Below are positions 45,700-54,245 of a stretch of DNA of 64,000 nt, in pieces. The notes under the pieces were generated by a model. That model was not told the origin of the DNA and ran no database searches. It saw only the letters and a list, made by a program, of their open reading frames with translations. Numbering within the stretch: the stretch's first letter is position 1; every line of letters starts with the position of its first letter. The position numbers and the translations under genes are program-made. This stretch comes from GCA-002708315 sp963676635 (GTDB taxonomy: Bacteria; Bacteroidota; Bacteroidia; Bacteroidales; F082). The stretch covers positions 930,001 through 994,000 of the forward strand of contig OY781105.1 of assembly GCA_963676635.1 (NCBI GenBank), given 5' to 3'.

Positions 45700-46386
45700 T
45701 TAATGATCAGCGCTAAACTTATACCCCAACCTTTTGCCTGTTTTAAGAGAAATAGCATCCAGTGTGCTCAGCATATCCTGCACCGACACAAACTTCACAA
45801 TATCATAATTAGGTGTAAGAAGGTCAAAATTAACAGTATATTTAACAGCAGCGTTTATAATCTGGCCGGCAGACTTATCATTCATCACATTCTTGCCAAA
45901 GTTATTCAACAAGAAACCAAGCTCCCTTTTACCTTCGATAAAATAATGGTTCTCATGGTTGATAAAGATTCTCCCGATAAGGTAACCAATGTCATTTACC
46001 CTATTATATTTAAAGGAATCGGCAATAAAATTATAAACATTGATTATACCGCAATACGACCTGTTTTTATCATCTCTCACGTACTGAGTATTCATTACCT
46101 CATGCTTACGCGGAAACTCAAAGACATTAGTATGCATCATAAAAAGAAGAATATCGCCACCAAATTTCAGCTCAATCTCGAACGGGCCTCTGGGTTTAAC
46201 TTCAAAAGTACCAGAAGGTTCATCACCTGAATCCTTATCAAAGGAATCATATTGTTCTTTAAGATTACTGAGAATATCTTTAATCAGGTTAAAACCATCG
46301 AGGGTTTTAGAATAAACAGACTGTTTAAGGGTTGACTTCTCTTTTATTAAATTAAAAAGTTCTGTGGTTTCATCATTTATCTTCAT
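45700..46386 (-). CDS. Conserved-looking protein of unknown function in the porT operon
   Basis: A 228-residue soluble protein without signal peptide or membrane segment. The N-terminal 50 residues are helical (TTELFNLIKEKSTLKQSVYSKTLDGFNLIKDILSNL). The middle is beta-rich (GPFEIELKFGGDILLFMMHTNVFEFP), with DDKNRSYCGIINVYNFIADSF and GYLIGRIFINHENHYFIEGKRELGFLLNNFG after it. The family was not recognised. It begins 11 bp after the porT stop, so it is very likely cotranscribed with porT, ubiE and rfaE1. No function is proposed. Confidence 0.75.
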   Translation of the reverse strand: MKINDETTELFNLIKEKSTLKQSVYSKTLDGFNLIKDILSNLKEQYDSFDKDSGDEPSGTFEVKPRGPFEIELKFGGDILLFMMHTNVFEFPRKHEVMNTQYVRDDKNRSYCGIINVYNFIADSFKYNRVNDIGYLIGRIFINHENHYFIEGKRELGFLLNNFGKNVMNDKSAGQIINAAVKYTVNFDLLTPNYDIVKFVSVQDMLSTLDAISLKTGKRLGYKFSADH

Positions 46387-46397
46387 AATCTTCCGTA

Positions 46398-47165
46398 TTA
46401 TTCAAACGTGAACGAAAGTAAGAAAATTTTTGATCTTAGTTGATCTATTGAACCAGTATAAATAGTATTTTCTTTATTTAGCACATTCAGCATACCATAA
46501 GACATCTTGGCTTCAACTCCAAACTTAAAATAAGTAGTATAAAATTCAACTCCTGTGCCAACTGAGAACATTAAATCGTTGCGATTTAACTTAACAAATG
46601 TTTCAGAATTCGCCCCCTTACCTTTTTTCTGGTTTGCCAAATCAAGTGTATATTGAACACCTCCAAGCACATAAGCTCTGAAGTTATTGAGTCTCCTTGA
46701 TTTATAACGCAGTTCCAAAGGAAAGTCTATCAATGTTGAAACAACACTTTTATCAATCTCCACAAACAAAGGTTCCCCTTCCTGATATCTAAGAATATTA
46801 TACTTAAGAATACGCTCTCCGAATGAAAGAGCAGGAATAAACCTTAAATCAGCATAACGACCCAAGTGGAGATTAGCAAGAATACCCACTGTAAAACCAG
46901 GAGTAGGTGTTGAATAAATATCATAAACATATAATGAGTCTCCATAGATGTCGGGCGACTGGTCACTGTTCCACTTAATAGATTCCATACCATCGACTGT
47001 TTTAACAGTAAATAACATATGGTTTGCTCCTAATATAAAGCCAAAATGATAGAACGAATTATCATCATATGTTGGCAGATTAAGCACTTTGCGTTTCTGA
47101 GCATATGTTGTAGAGACCATTGCGGCCATTAGAATTATTAGCAGAATTATTACTTTTTTTCCCAA
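46398..47165 (-). CDS. porT: PorT/SprT, T9SS-associated beta-barrel protein
   Basis: A 255-residue outer-membrane barrel: signal peptide (ending TTYAQ), then YDDNSFYHFGFILGANHMLF, TPGFTVGILANLHLGRYADLRFIPALSFGER, and ELRYKSRRLNNFRAYVLGGVQYTLDLA. These match the PorT/SprT family, a protein required for type IX secretion in Porphyromonas and Flavobacterium. Its place behind ubiE is also a recurrent Bacteroidota arrangement. The frame starts with TTG (47165), which keeps the complete signal peptide; the next ATG would remove most of it. It provides the T9SS link for the cargo proteins in this window. Confidence 0.9.
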   Translation of the reverse strand: MGKKVIILLIILMAAMVSTTYAQKRKVLNLPTYDDNSFYHFGFILGANHMLFTVKTVDGMESIKWNSDQSPDIYGDSLYVYDIYSTPTPGFTVGILANLHLGRYADLRFIPALSFGERILKYNILRYQEGEPLFVEIDKSVVSTLIDFPLELRYKSRRLNNFRAYVLGGVQYTLDLANQKKGKGANSETFVKLNRNDLMFSVGTGVEFYTTYFKFGVEAKMSYGMLNVLNKENTIYTGSIDQLRSKIFLLSFTFE

Positions 47166-47239
47166 TTTTTCTTCGTTTTGATGATTAACGTATAATTTGT
47201 GATGTTATTATGAAAAGCAGAAGGTTTAAAGTTCAAAGC

Positions 47240-47959
47240 TCAAGGTTTTTGAGCTGTATAGATAGTGGATATACCAAAAGTCAGTCGCCTTTGTTTAAGA
47301 TTGGCAAATCCGGCGTTCTTTAATTCATCAAGAAAAGCCTCCCCTTCAGCGAAAGCTTTAACAGACTCAGGCAGATATGAATAAGCCACTTTACTTTTAG
47401 AAATATTCCGTCCCATCCCCGGAAGGATATACCTGAAATAGAGATAATATATCTGTTTAAAGGGGAATATCCGGGGTTTAGAAAACTCCAGCACCACGAA
47501 AGTACCACCAGGTTTAAGCACACGATATATTTCCTGTAATCCCTTTTGCAATGTTTCAAAATTACGCACTCCGAAGCCAACTGTAGCAGCATTAAATGTA
47601 TTGTTACCGAACTTCAGGTTCTCAGCATCGCCCTCTTGCAGAGTAATAACATCCGACAATCCTTTTTTTGCAACCTTTTGCTTACCCAGCTCCAGCATAT
47701 TCACAGCAATATCAATACCTGTAACCGACTGCGGTTTAAGTTTTGTAAGTTCGATAGCCAGGTCGGCCGTGCCTGTTGCAACGTCCAGAATCTTCTCCGG
47801 ATTTTCTTTTGCCAGAATAGCACGCACCTTACGACGCCATATAACATCAATACCTACCGACAAAAAATGATTAAGAAAATCGTAATTTCCGGCTATATCG
47901 TTAAACATTAACCTGACTTTTTCCTTATCAGGCTTATGAGTATTTTTAGAATCTGTCAT
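47240..47959 (-). CDS. ubiE: Demethylmenaquinone methyltransferase
   Basis: A 239-residue class I SAM-dependent methyltransferase of the UbiE/MenG family, which makes menaquinone from demethylmenaquinone. Visible signatures: YDFLNHFLSVGIDVIWRRK, the SAM motif ILDVATGTADLAIEL, and GFGVRNFETLQKGLQEIYRVLKPGG. In menaquinone-using Bacteroidota the MenG reaction is the relevant one. The longest frame starts at a TTG (47971); the ATG at 47959 is preferred. It lies 15 bp after rfaE1 and 74 bp before porT. Confidence 0.95.
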   Translation of the reverse strand: MTDSKNTHKPDKEKVRLMFNDIAGNYDFLNHFLSVGIDVIWRRKVRAILAKENPEKILDVATGTADLAIELTKLKPQSVTGIDIAVNMLELGKQKVAKKGLSDVITLQEGDAENLKFGNNTFNAATVGFGVRNFETLQKGLQEIYRVLKPGGTFVVLEFSKPRIFPFKQIYYLYFRYILPGMGRNISKSKVAYSYLPESVKAFAEGEAFLDELKNAGFANLKQRRLTFGISTIYTAQKP

Positions 47960-47974
47960 TACAGCAATCAATTA

Positions 47975-48988
47975 TTAACGTCCCAGCAAACGGTGCACTT
48001 CCGATTTGAGTTTTTCCTTATTCACACTAACAACACCTACCTCCTCACATACAAGGCCCCCTGCAAGATTCGACACAGCAGCCATAACAAGAGGATTGGA
48101 GTCAGCAGCCAAACACAACGCAGCAACACTAATTACAGTATCGCCAGCGCCAGACACATCCGCTATATTTCTGATATGTGCATGCAGCAATCGTGATTCA
48201 TATCCACCAGCTATCTTCCAGCTTACAAAAACACCCTTCTCACTAAGAGTATTAAGCACGATATCAGCATTCAGCTCATCCTGTAGCTTTGCCACAGCCA
48301 TTTCAATGTTCACATCATCATTCTCGTCAAAGTCGAGATTCAGCCCCTCCTTGATTTCTTTAAGATTAGGTTTAAACATTGTTACACCATGATACGATAA
48401 AAAGTTGTTCTTTTTAGGATCAACAACAACCTTAATTTTCTTTTTCTTAGCCAATTTCACAACCTTGTCAATCAGCTCCTTTGATATAACACCCTTATCA
48501 TAGTCCTGAAAAATAATTACATCAATATTTTTTTCATCAATAATAGCATTAATCTTATCCCAAAGCTCAGCAAACTGCTCATCACCAATTTCTTTTTTAG
48601 TCTCCTCATCAACCCTAAGCAATTGGGAATTATTACCAACCACCCTGAATTTTGTAGTTGTAATCCTTTTATCAGATCTTATAATACCATCCAAAGGAAG
48701 CTCTTCTTTTTCAAGAAGGTCAATAAAATCATCACCATGAATATCAGTTCCGATAACACTACACATATAAGGTTTTGCACCCATCGCTTTAATATTCAGT
48801 CCAACGTTAGCAGCTCCACCAAGTCTGTTTTCACGCCTGGCGACCTCAACTATAGGCACTGGTGCTTCAGGTGATATCCTGTTAACGGTGCCCCAGATAT
48901 AGGAATCCACCATAACATCACCTATTATCATAACATTAAAATCGTTAAAGCTATTAAAGAGTTGTGATATTGATTCAGTTGAAATCAT
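47975..48988 (-). CDS. rfaE1: D-glycero-beta-D-manno-heptose-7-phosphate kinase
   Basis: A 337-residue PfkB-family sugar kinase. It has GGAANVGLNIKAMG near residue 55, KVVVDPKKNNFLSYHGVTMFKPN in the middle, and the catalytic DVSGAGDTVISVAAL near 275. The length and pattern match the kinase half of HldE (RfaE domain I), encoded alone here; it would phosphorylate heptose-7-phosphate for ADP-heptose and LPS core synthesis. The adenylyltransferase (rfaE2) is not in the window. First gene of the rfaE1-ubiE-porT-unknown operon. Confidence 0.92.
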   Translation of the reverse strand: MISTESISQLFNSFNDFNVMIIGDVMVDSYIWGTVNRISPEAPVPIVEVARRENRLGGAANVGLNIKAMGAKPYMCSVIGTDIHGDDFIDLLEKEELPLDGIIRSDKRITTTKFRVVGNNSQLLRVDEETKKEIGDEQFAELWDKINAIIDEKNIDVIIFQDYDKGVISKELIDKVVKLAKKKKIKVVVDPKKNNFLSYHGVTMFKPNLKEIKEGLNLDFDENDDVNIEMAVAKLQDELNADIVLNTLSEKGVFVSWKIAGGYESRLLHAHIRNIADVSGAGDTVISVAALCLAADSNPLVMAAVSNLAGGLVCEEVGVVSVNKEKLKSEVHRLLGR

Positions 48989-49103
48989 GTCTTCTTATTT
49001 AGATCAGCAAAAATAGTAAAATGTAAGTTTAGCGTAAAAGTATTAATGTTTAAAGTTTAAAGTTTAATATATTTGAGCCGGAATTACAGGCAAAACCTGA
49101 CAA

Positions 49104-49979
49104 ATGAGAGGAATCACAAAATACGTCATATACAGTTTGTTAATATTTATCTGTTCATCATTGTGGGCACAAGAGAACAGCTTTGAGCTTAAAGAATACA
49201 GAGTTTTGCCTTCCGTATCCGGCGATGAAATAAACTCATTCTGGATTACTAACAACACCATATGCTTTCAAAACAGTACTGATAACAAAAACAACCTATA
49301 TATATATACCATCGATAATGATTCACTCAGACTATTATACGATGGCGATTTTAAAAACCCCGTATTGCATCCCGGCAAGGAATACATTGTTTTTAACAAG
49401 AGTAAAGACAGTATGGTTTACTTATACAAGGTAAGCTTACAAACAGGAGAATCCACTCCCCTGTTCCACCGTAATATCCAATGCAGGAATGCTTCATTTT
49501 CAGATTCCGACCGGCAGGTTTACTTTACCGGATTAGATGAGATCACCAACAAATGGGAAATCTACAGCTACGACTTTGTTTATGACAACCTTAACAAGCT
49601 AACCCCACACAATCCCGGTTCTGACCATCCGGATGTCAGCAACGACGGAAAAGAAATTCTGTATTGCAAAAAGGATCCCTTCACAGAAAAGGAATATATA
49701 AAGATAATAAACTGGTACGGGGAGCCATGCAGCCATTTAGGCGCACTTGAAGCATACACACCACAGTGGGGCAACAACGGCCTGAAGATATATTATGTTG
49801 CCGGTGATAAGAGTAGTCGTTCACTATACAGCATATGGAAAGACAACACACATCTGCAAAAACTAACAGGAGACAGCACCAATGTTCTCTATCCATCTAT
49901 ATCCCCCGACGGCAGAAAAATCGCATTATCAGTATTTAACGAAAAAGGTTACGACATTATACTCTATGAACTATGGTAG
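49104..49979 (+). CDS. Secreted TolB-like beta-propeller protein
   Basis: A 291-residue protein with signal peptide (ending SSLWAQ) and repeats of the WD40-like PD40/TolB type: HPGKEYIVFNKSKDSM, FSDSDRQVYFTGLD, HPDVSNDGKEILYCKKD, YPSISPDGRKIALSVF. About five to six blades can be drawn. It is probably periplasmic or surface-exposed; the binding partner is unknown. It stands between the divergent rfaE1 operon and the prohibitin gene. The prohibitin has its own -7 box, so cotranscription is not needed. Confidence 0.8.
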   Translation: MRGITKYVIYSLLIFICSSLWAQENSFELKEYRVLPSVSGDEINSFWITNNTICFQNSTDNKNNLYIYTIDNDSLRLLYDGDFKNPVLHPGKEYIVFNKSKDSMVYLYKVSLQTGESTPLFHRNIQCRNASFSDSDRQVYFTGLDEITNKWEIYSYDFVYDNLNKLTPHNPGSDHPDVSNDGKEILYCKKDPFTEKEYIKIINWYGEPCSHLGALEAYTPQWGNNGLKIYYVAGDKSSRSLYSIWKDNTHLQKLTGDSTNVLYPSISPDGRKIALSVFNEKGYDIILYELW

Positions 49980-50035
49980 AGTAAAGATATTCGCATGATA
50001 ATACAATAGAGATTTACATTACAAAACAAATATAC

Positions 50036-50043
50036 TATCTTTG
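50036..50043 (+). promoter_or_regulatory. -7 box of the prohibitin gene
   Basis: TATCTTTG matches TAnnTTTG, 26 bp before the ATG. Confidence 0.6.
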
Positions 50044-50069
50044 AAAATTAATGTTAAAATAAAAATAAT

Positions 50070-50906
50070 ATGGCACAACAACAAGAAATTAACATCAGGA
50101 AGCTCTTACCAGCACTTATAATAATAGGTGCGGTAGTGTTTGTTATCATATTCTGGTCGCGAATGACAGTAACCATAAACGCCGGACATGCAGGAGTTCT
50201 CTTCCGCACTTTTGGCGGAGGTATTGACACCACTTCAACTTATGGAGAAGGATTTCATTTTATGGCACCATGGAACAAGATGGTAGTATACGAAACACGC
50301 CAACAGGAAATTGCTGAGAACATGAACGTACTATCATCAAACGGACTCGAGATCAAAGCAGACGTAAGCGCATGGTACCGCCCTGAATACCATAAGCTGG
50401 GGTTATTGCATGCAAATATCGGTCATGATTATCTGCAAAGGGTAGTTATTCCGGCATTACGATCATCAGCACGAAGCGTAATCGGGCGGTATACACCTGA
50501 GCAGATATACTCAACAAAGCGTGAAGTTATACAAGATGAGATATTTGAAGAATCAAAGAAAATTCTTGACCAGAAATACGTAGACTTATCGAAGGTACTT
50601 ATCCGATCAATTGTGTTACCACCAACAATAAAGTCAGCCATTGAGAGCAAGCTCAAACAAGAGCAGGAATCGCTGGAATATGAATTTAAACTTCAGAAAG
50701 CTGAGAAGGAAGCACAGCGTCAGATTATAGATGCAGAGGGTAAAGCAGAAGCAAACAGAATATTGAATGCGAGTCTTACAAATAACATCCTACGCGAGAA
50801 AGGAATCAGCGCTACAATCAAGCTGGCAGAATCCAATAATTCAAAGATTGTAGTAATTGGAAGTGGCAGTGACGGATTACCCCTAATACTCGGTGACATA
50901 AAGTAA
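50070..50906 (+). CDS. Prohibitin-like SPFH/Band 7 protein
   Basis: A 278-residue protein with one N-terminal membrane helix (residues about 13-30, LLPALIIIGAVVFVIIFW). The SPFH domain follows at about 32-210 (TINAGHAGVLFRTFGGG, HFMAPWNKMVVYETRQQE, KADVSAWYRPEYHKLGLLHANIG, VIGRYTPEQIYSTKREVIQDEIFEE), then a coiled coil (KQEQESLEYEFKLQKAEKEAQRQIIDAEGKAEANRI). It matches bacterial prohibitin/HflK-like membrane scaffolds that associate with FtsH or organise membrane domains. The exact role is not given by its neighbours. Confidence 0.92.
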   Translation: MAQQQEINIRKLLPALIIIGAVVFVIIFWSRMTVTINAGHAGVLFRTFGGGIDTTSTYGEGFHFMAPWNKMVVYETRQQEIAENMNVLSSNGLEIKADVSAWYRPEYHKLGLLHANIGHDYLQRVVIPALRSSARSVIGRYTPEQIYSTKREVIQDEIFEESKKILDQKYVDLSKVLIRSIVLPPTIKSAIESKLKQEQESLEYEFKLQKAEKEAQRQIIDAEGKAEANRILNASLTNNILREKGISATIKLAESNNSKIVVIGSGSDGLPLILGDIK

Positions 50907-50972
50907 GTTTAAAGTTCAAAGTTTAACGTTTAAAGTTCAAAGTTGGGGTTAATTTAGACCGATTCTGAATTC

Positions 50973-50988
50973 AAACAAACGTTTGTTT
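50973..50988. promoter_or_regulatory. 16-bp palindromic operator candidate
   Basis: AAACAAACGTTTGTTT is a perfect palindrome that ends 3 bp before the -7 box of the methionine gamma-lyase-like gene. This is where a repressor dimer would block RNA polymerase. The size and sequence are typical of TetR-family operators, but no TetR gene is in the window. Confidence 0.65.
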
Positions 50989-50991
50989 ATT

Positions 50992-50999
50992 TACATTTG
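50992..50999 (+). promoter_or_regulatory. -7 box of the methionine gamma-lyase-like gene
   Basis: TACATTTG matches TAnnTTTG, 24 bp before the ATG. Confidence 0.6.
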
Positions 51000-51023
51000 T
51001 CGCATTAATTAAAAAATGAGAAC

Positions 51024-52226
51024 ATGAAAAAATACGATCCGGCTACGGCCATTCAGATGTTGGAGCAATTTGGAGAGTTTGGCGGAGTAAATCCTTCAAT
51101 CACAGATTCAGCCACATATACCTTTTTGCAGGAAGAAACAATGATAGATGCTTTCAAAGGAGAAGCAGAAGGTTGTTTCCTTTATTCACGTCACTGGAAT
51201 CCATCCAATATGTACCTTGCAAAAGCACTTGCTGCAATGGAAGGCACAGAAAGCGCATGGGTTACAGCCTCAGGCATGGCAGCAATTACTACCACATTGC
51301 TACAGTTGTGTAATTCAGGAGATCATATTATCACCAGTGTTACCACATATGGAGGTACATTTGCTTTTCTGAATAACTATGTAAAGAAATTCAATATAGA
51401 TGTAACATTTGTAAATATCTCAGACCTTGAAAGCGTAAAAAATGCAATCAGGCCAAATACAAAAGTTATCTATACAGAAAGCATGACAAACCCAATGCTT
51501 CAGATAAGTGACATTCCTGCTTTGGCAGAGATTGCTCATTCCAACGATGTGAAGCTGGTAGTTGACAATACATTTACACCACTGGTAATGACACCATGCA
51601 AACACGGTGCAGATATTGTTGTTTACAGTATGACAAAATTTATCAATGGTAAGAACGACTGCGTTGGGGGAGCCATATGTGCTTCTGAAGAGTTTATTAA
51701 CAGTCTGGCCAGCGTTAACGACGGCACAGCAATGTTATTAGGCCCTGTACTCGACCCACTGCGTTCATCATCCATATTAAAGAACCTGCATACACTACAT
51801 GTTAGAATGATACAACACAGCAGAAATGCTATGTATCTTGCTGAAAAGTTTAAAGAGATTGGACTTAAGTTTAACTTCCCAGGCTTACCTGAGCACCCTG
51901 ATCATGAGCTTATGAATAAACTTATGAATAATGGCTTTGGCTATAGCGGTATGATAGCAATAGACCTTGGTACACCAGAACGTGCCACACCATTTATGGA
52001 AATGATGCAGGAAAGAGGTGTTGGATACCATGCTGTTAGTTTGGGATACTTCAAAACACTATTCTCCAATTCAGGACGCAGCACATCATCTGAAGTGCCT
52101 GTTGAAATACAGAAAGAAATGGGATTATCACCAGGGCTTGTACGTTTCTCTGTTGGTCTTGATCACAACATTGAAAACACCTTTGATATAATAAAATCCT
52201 GTCTTGATGATCTGGGTTATTTATAA
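51024..52226 (+). CDS. Cys/Met metabolism PLP-dependent enzyme, methionine gamma-lyase-like
   Basis: A 400-residue fold-type I PLP enzyme of the cystathionine gamma-synthase/methionine gamma-lyase family. Features: YSRHWNPSNMYLAKALAAMEGTES, WVTASGMAAITTTLLQLCNSGDHIITS, ESMTNPMLQISDIPALAEIAH, VVDNTFTPLV, and SMTKFINGKND with the PLP-binding Lys205. The C-terminal part (SLGYFKTLFSNSGRSTSSE...GLVRFSVGLDHNIE) has the substrate-binding loop and Arg. Methionine gamma-lyase, O-acetylhomoserine sulfhydrylase and cystathionine lyase cannot be separated by eye. A palindromic operator precedes it and a hairpin terminator follows. Confidence 0.88.
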   Translation: MKKYDPATAIQMLEQFGEFGGVNPSITDSATYTFLQEETMIDAFKGEAEGCFLYSRHWNPSNMYLAKALAAMEGTESAWVTASGMAAITTTLLQLCNSGDHIITSVTTYGGTFAFLNNYVKKFNIDVTFVNISDLESVKNAIRPNTKVIYTESMTNPMLQISDIPALAEIAHSNDVKLVVDNTFTPLVMTPCKHGADIVVYSMTKFINGKNDCVGGAICASEEFINSLASVNDGTAMLLGPVLDPLRSSSILKNLHTLHVRMIQHSRNAMYLAEKFKEIGLKFNFPGLPEHPDHELMNKLMNNGFGYSGMIAIDLGTPERATPFMEMMQERGVGYHAVSLGYFKTLFSNSGRSTSSEVPVEIQKEMGLSPGLVRFSVGLDHNIENTFDIIKSCLDDLGYL

Positions 52227-52243
52227 AAATATTACTGTTCTAA

Positions 52244-52275
52244 GCTTTGTCCGCTGCGGCGGGCAAAGCAATTTT
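52244..52275 (+). terminator. Hairpin terminator after the PLP enzyme gene
   Basis: GCTTTGTCCGC and GCGGGCAAAGC form an 11-bp stem (one G-U pair) around a TGCG loop, followed by AATTTT. It starts 17 bp after the stop codon. Confidence 0.75.
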
Positions 52276-52334
52276 AAGTTTAATGTTTAAAGTTGGGATT
52301 TCTCCCTTGGTCCGCCTTCATTCTATAGAGAATA

Positions 52335-52997
52335 TCAAGGTTTAGGCTTCAGCTTCCAATAGGCATTTTCATCATCAATATCTTCCTCTTCTTCATCTTC
52401 CAGTTCCCAGGAATACCTCTTCCTTTGTGGTCCCGATTTCCTGTAATACAAAGCCATAATAAAACCAGCAACAGCACCACCAAGATGACCTTCCCAGCTC
52501 ACGTGCTTCTCTTTAGGGAAGAAATCAGGAAAAACACCCCAAATTAAACTACCATAAAGAAAAATAATTATCAGCGAAAGCGCTGCCAGTCTGCTGTCTT
52601 TCCTTATAGCACCACTTAAAAACAAAAATGCCGACAAACCATAGATAACACCACTTACACCTATATGATATGACGGGCGACCTCCAAACCATACCCATAT
52701 GCCTGAAAGCAGCCATATACCTATAAAGACACGCACTGATATATTGCTGTAAAAATAAAATAACGCAGTTGAAAGCACAAGAAAAGGTACTGTATTGGCA
52801 AGAATATGACTCCAGTCGCCATGAATAAAAGGCATGGTTATTATTCCAATAAGGCCTTTAAACTCCAGTGGATACACACCTAAAAAGGAGAAATCCTTAA
52901 CAAGTATATACTCCGATAACTCAACAATCCACATTATTGCAAGCAGTACAACAGGGATTATCAGGGACATTACAGCTTTATTTTTTTCTTGTTTCAA
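52335..52997 (-). CDS. Rhomboid family intramembrane serine protease
   Basis: A 220-residue membrane protein with about six helices. The catalytic pair is present: Ser115 in HIGVSGVIYG and His171 in EGHLGGAVAGF. The helper HxxxN (H64...N68 in HILANTVPF) and the FIHGDWSH loop are also there. The C-terminal tail is very acidic (ELEDEEEEDIDDEN), which is unusual but not disruptive. The first start is TTG (52997); an ATG at 52970 would give a protein nine residues shorter, and either is possible. It lies convergent to the PLP enzyme gene. Substrates are unknown. Confidence 0.9.
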   Translation of the reverse strand: MKQEKNKAVMSLIIPVVLLAIMWIVELSEYILVKDFSFLGVYPLEFKGLIGIITMPFIHGDWSHILANTVPFLVLSTALFYFYSNISVRVFIGIWLLSGIWVWFGGRPSYHIGVSGVIYGLSAFLFLSGAIRKDSRLAALSLIIIFLYGSLIWGVFPDFFPKEKHVSWEGHLGGAVAGFIMALYYRKSGPQRKRYSWELEDEEEEDIDDENAYWKLKPKP

Positions 52998-53189
52998 ACT
53001 TTAATATTTATGTTCAGCTTTTTATCTCTCTCAAAAGCCATGCCGATAAATTATTAACCCAATATATTGACAAGTATGGTGACTTTCTGTTCAATCTTCT
53101 TTAATATATACAAACTATTACGACATTTCTGCAGTTTAATTACAAACTGATTTAATACAACATTAATCCTGTTTATTACTTTTGTTTAA

Positions 53190-53197
53190 TAAATTTG
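53190..53197 (+). promoter_or_regulatory. -7 box candidate of the DUF6929-like gene
   Basis: TAAATTTG at 20 bp before the ATG; a second match, TACTTTTG, is at 53177-53184. Which one is used cannot be decided by eye. Confidence 0.45.
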
Positions 53198-53216
53198 CAA
53201 CATAAAATATATAAAC

Positions 53217-54182
53217 ATGAAGAGATTCGCAATATTAACTGCTTTCCTAGCTTTACTAAATGCTTGTGTAAACAATCAGCATTCCATAAAAATAACCGAT
53301 GTTGAAGTAACACACAGAGATGATTTCTCTTCAGCATCAGGAATAACCATCAGCAATAGAACAACCTGTATGGTAGGTGATGACATACCATGGATTCTGT
53401 TCTTCGATGACAATCAAACAATATTTGACACACTATCACTAACAAGTGCCGACTCATTAAATAATGGCAGACTACCTCACTACCTCAAACCCGACTATGA
53501 GGCCATGGAGATAACAGAAGTATCAGGACATAGAGAAATAATTGTTATCTCATCAGGCTCTGACAAAATAACAAGAGACACAGCAATAATTGTAAATCCT
53601 GACACCCGACAAATTATAAAGAAAAACATAAGACCATTAATGGAGGCTGTTAAGATCAAAGCTGGTTTCCCTGAAGGCAGAGAGATAAACATTGAAGGAA
53701 TAGCTGTTTCTGACAAAAATGTTTATTTATTACACAGAGGGAACTTATCAGGAAACATAATTATTGAAATACCAGCCCTTAGCTTTATTAAGTATATAAA
53801 ATCAAACAGCAAGATACCTAAGTTCAGGACTTTTTCATTTAATTTACCGGCACATAACAATGTTGTTTCCGGATTCTCAGGCGCCACAATGCTCCCCGAT
53901 AAATCAGCCATATTATTTACTGCCTCCATGGAAGATATGGCCGATGAAAAATCTGACGGAGATGTATTGGGAAGTTATGTTGGTATTATTCCTTTATCAG
54001 GATTAATAAAAGGAGAATGCTTTACAACACTCTTAACAGACAATGGAACAACACTTCCAAAGAAACTGGAAGGTATTGCTGTGTCAAAAATAATGAAGAA
54101 CAATAAACTCAAAGTTATTACTGTTTGTGATAATGATAACGGAACATCAGATATTATAAGTTTTGACATTGAATTAAATTAA
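53217..54182 (+). CDS. Lipoprotein, DUF6929-like beta-propeller
   Basis: A 321-residue lipoprotein (signal MKRFAILTAFLALLNAC, Cys17). The body has repeated strands with SASGITISNRTTCMVGDDIPWILFFD, REINIEGIAVSDKNVYLLHRGN, NNVVSGFSGATMLPDKSAILFTASMED, and LPKKLEGIAVSK...VCDNDNGTSDIISFDI. The pattern (EGIAV...VYLLHRGN, FSGATMLPDKSAILFTA) matches the Bacteroidota DUF6929 proteins as far as can be judged by eye; it suggests a propeller. Function unknown. It is 63 bp upstream of the TonB-receptor gene on the same strand, so the two may be cotranscribed. Confidence 0.72.
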   Translation: MKRFAILTAFLALLNACVNNQHSIKITDVEVTHRDDFSSASGITISNRTTCMVGDDIPWILFFDDNQTIFDTLSLTSADSLNNGRLPHYLKPDYEAMEITEVSGHREIIVISSGSDKITRDTAIIVNPDTRQIIKKNIRPLMEAVKIKAGFPEGREINIEGIAVSDKNVYLLHRGNLSGNIIIEIPALSFIKYIKSNSKIPKFRTFSFNLPAHNNVVSGFSGATMLPDKSAILFTASMEDMADEKSDGDVLGSYVGIIPLSGLIKGECFTTLLTDNGTTLPKKLEGIAVSKIMKNNKLKVITVCDNDNGTSDIISFDIELN

Positions 54183-54245
54183 AAAAAAGAAACCCTATGT
54201 ATTCTCGTTTGTCTTTAAGGGTAAATAACAACATACATAAGAATA

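Noticed and set aside
50907..50972. Riboswitch before the PLP enzyme gene
   Set aside because: The leader is made of GTTTAAAGTTCAAAG words seen in other gaps, and no SAM or other aptamer pattern could be drawn.
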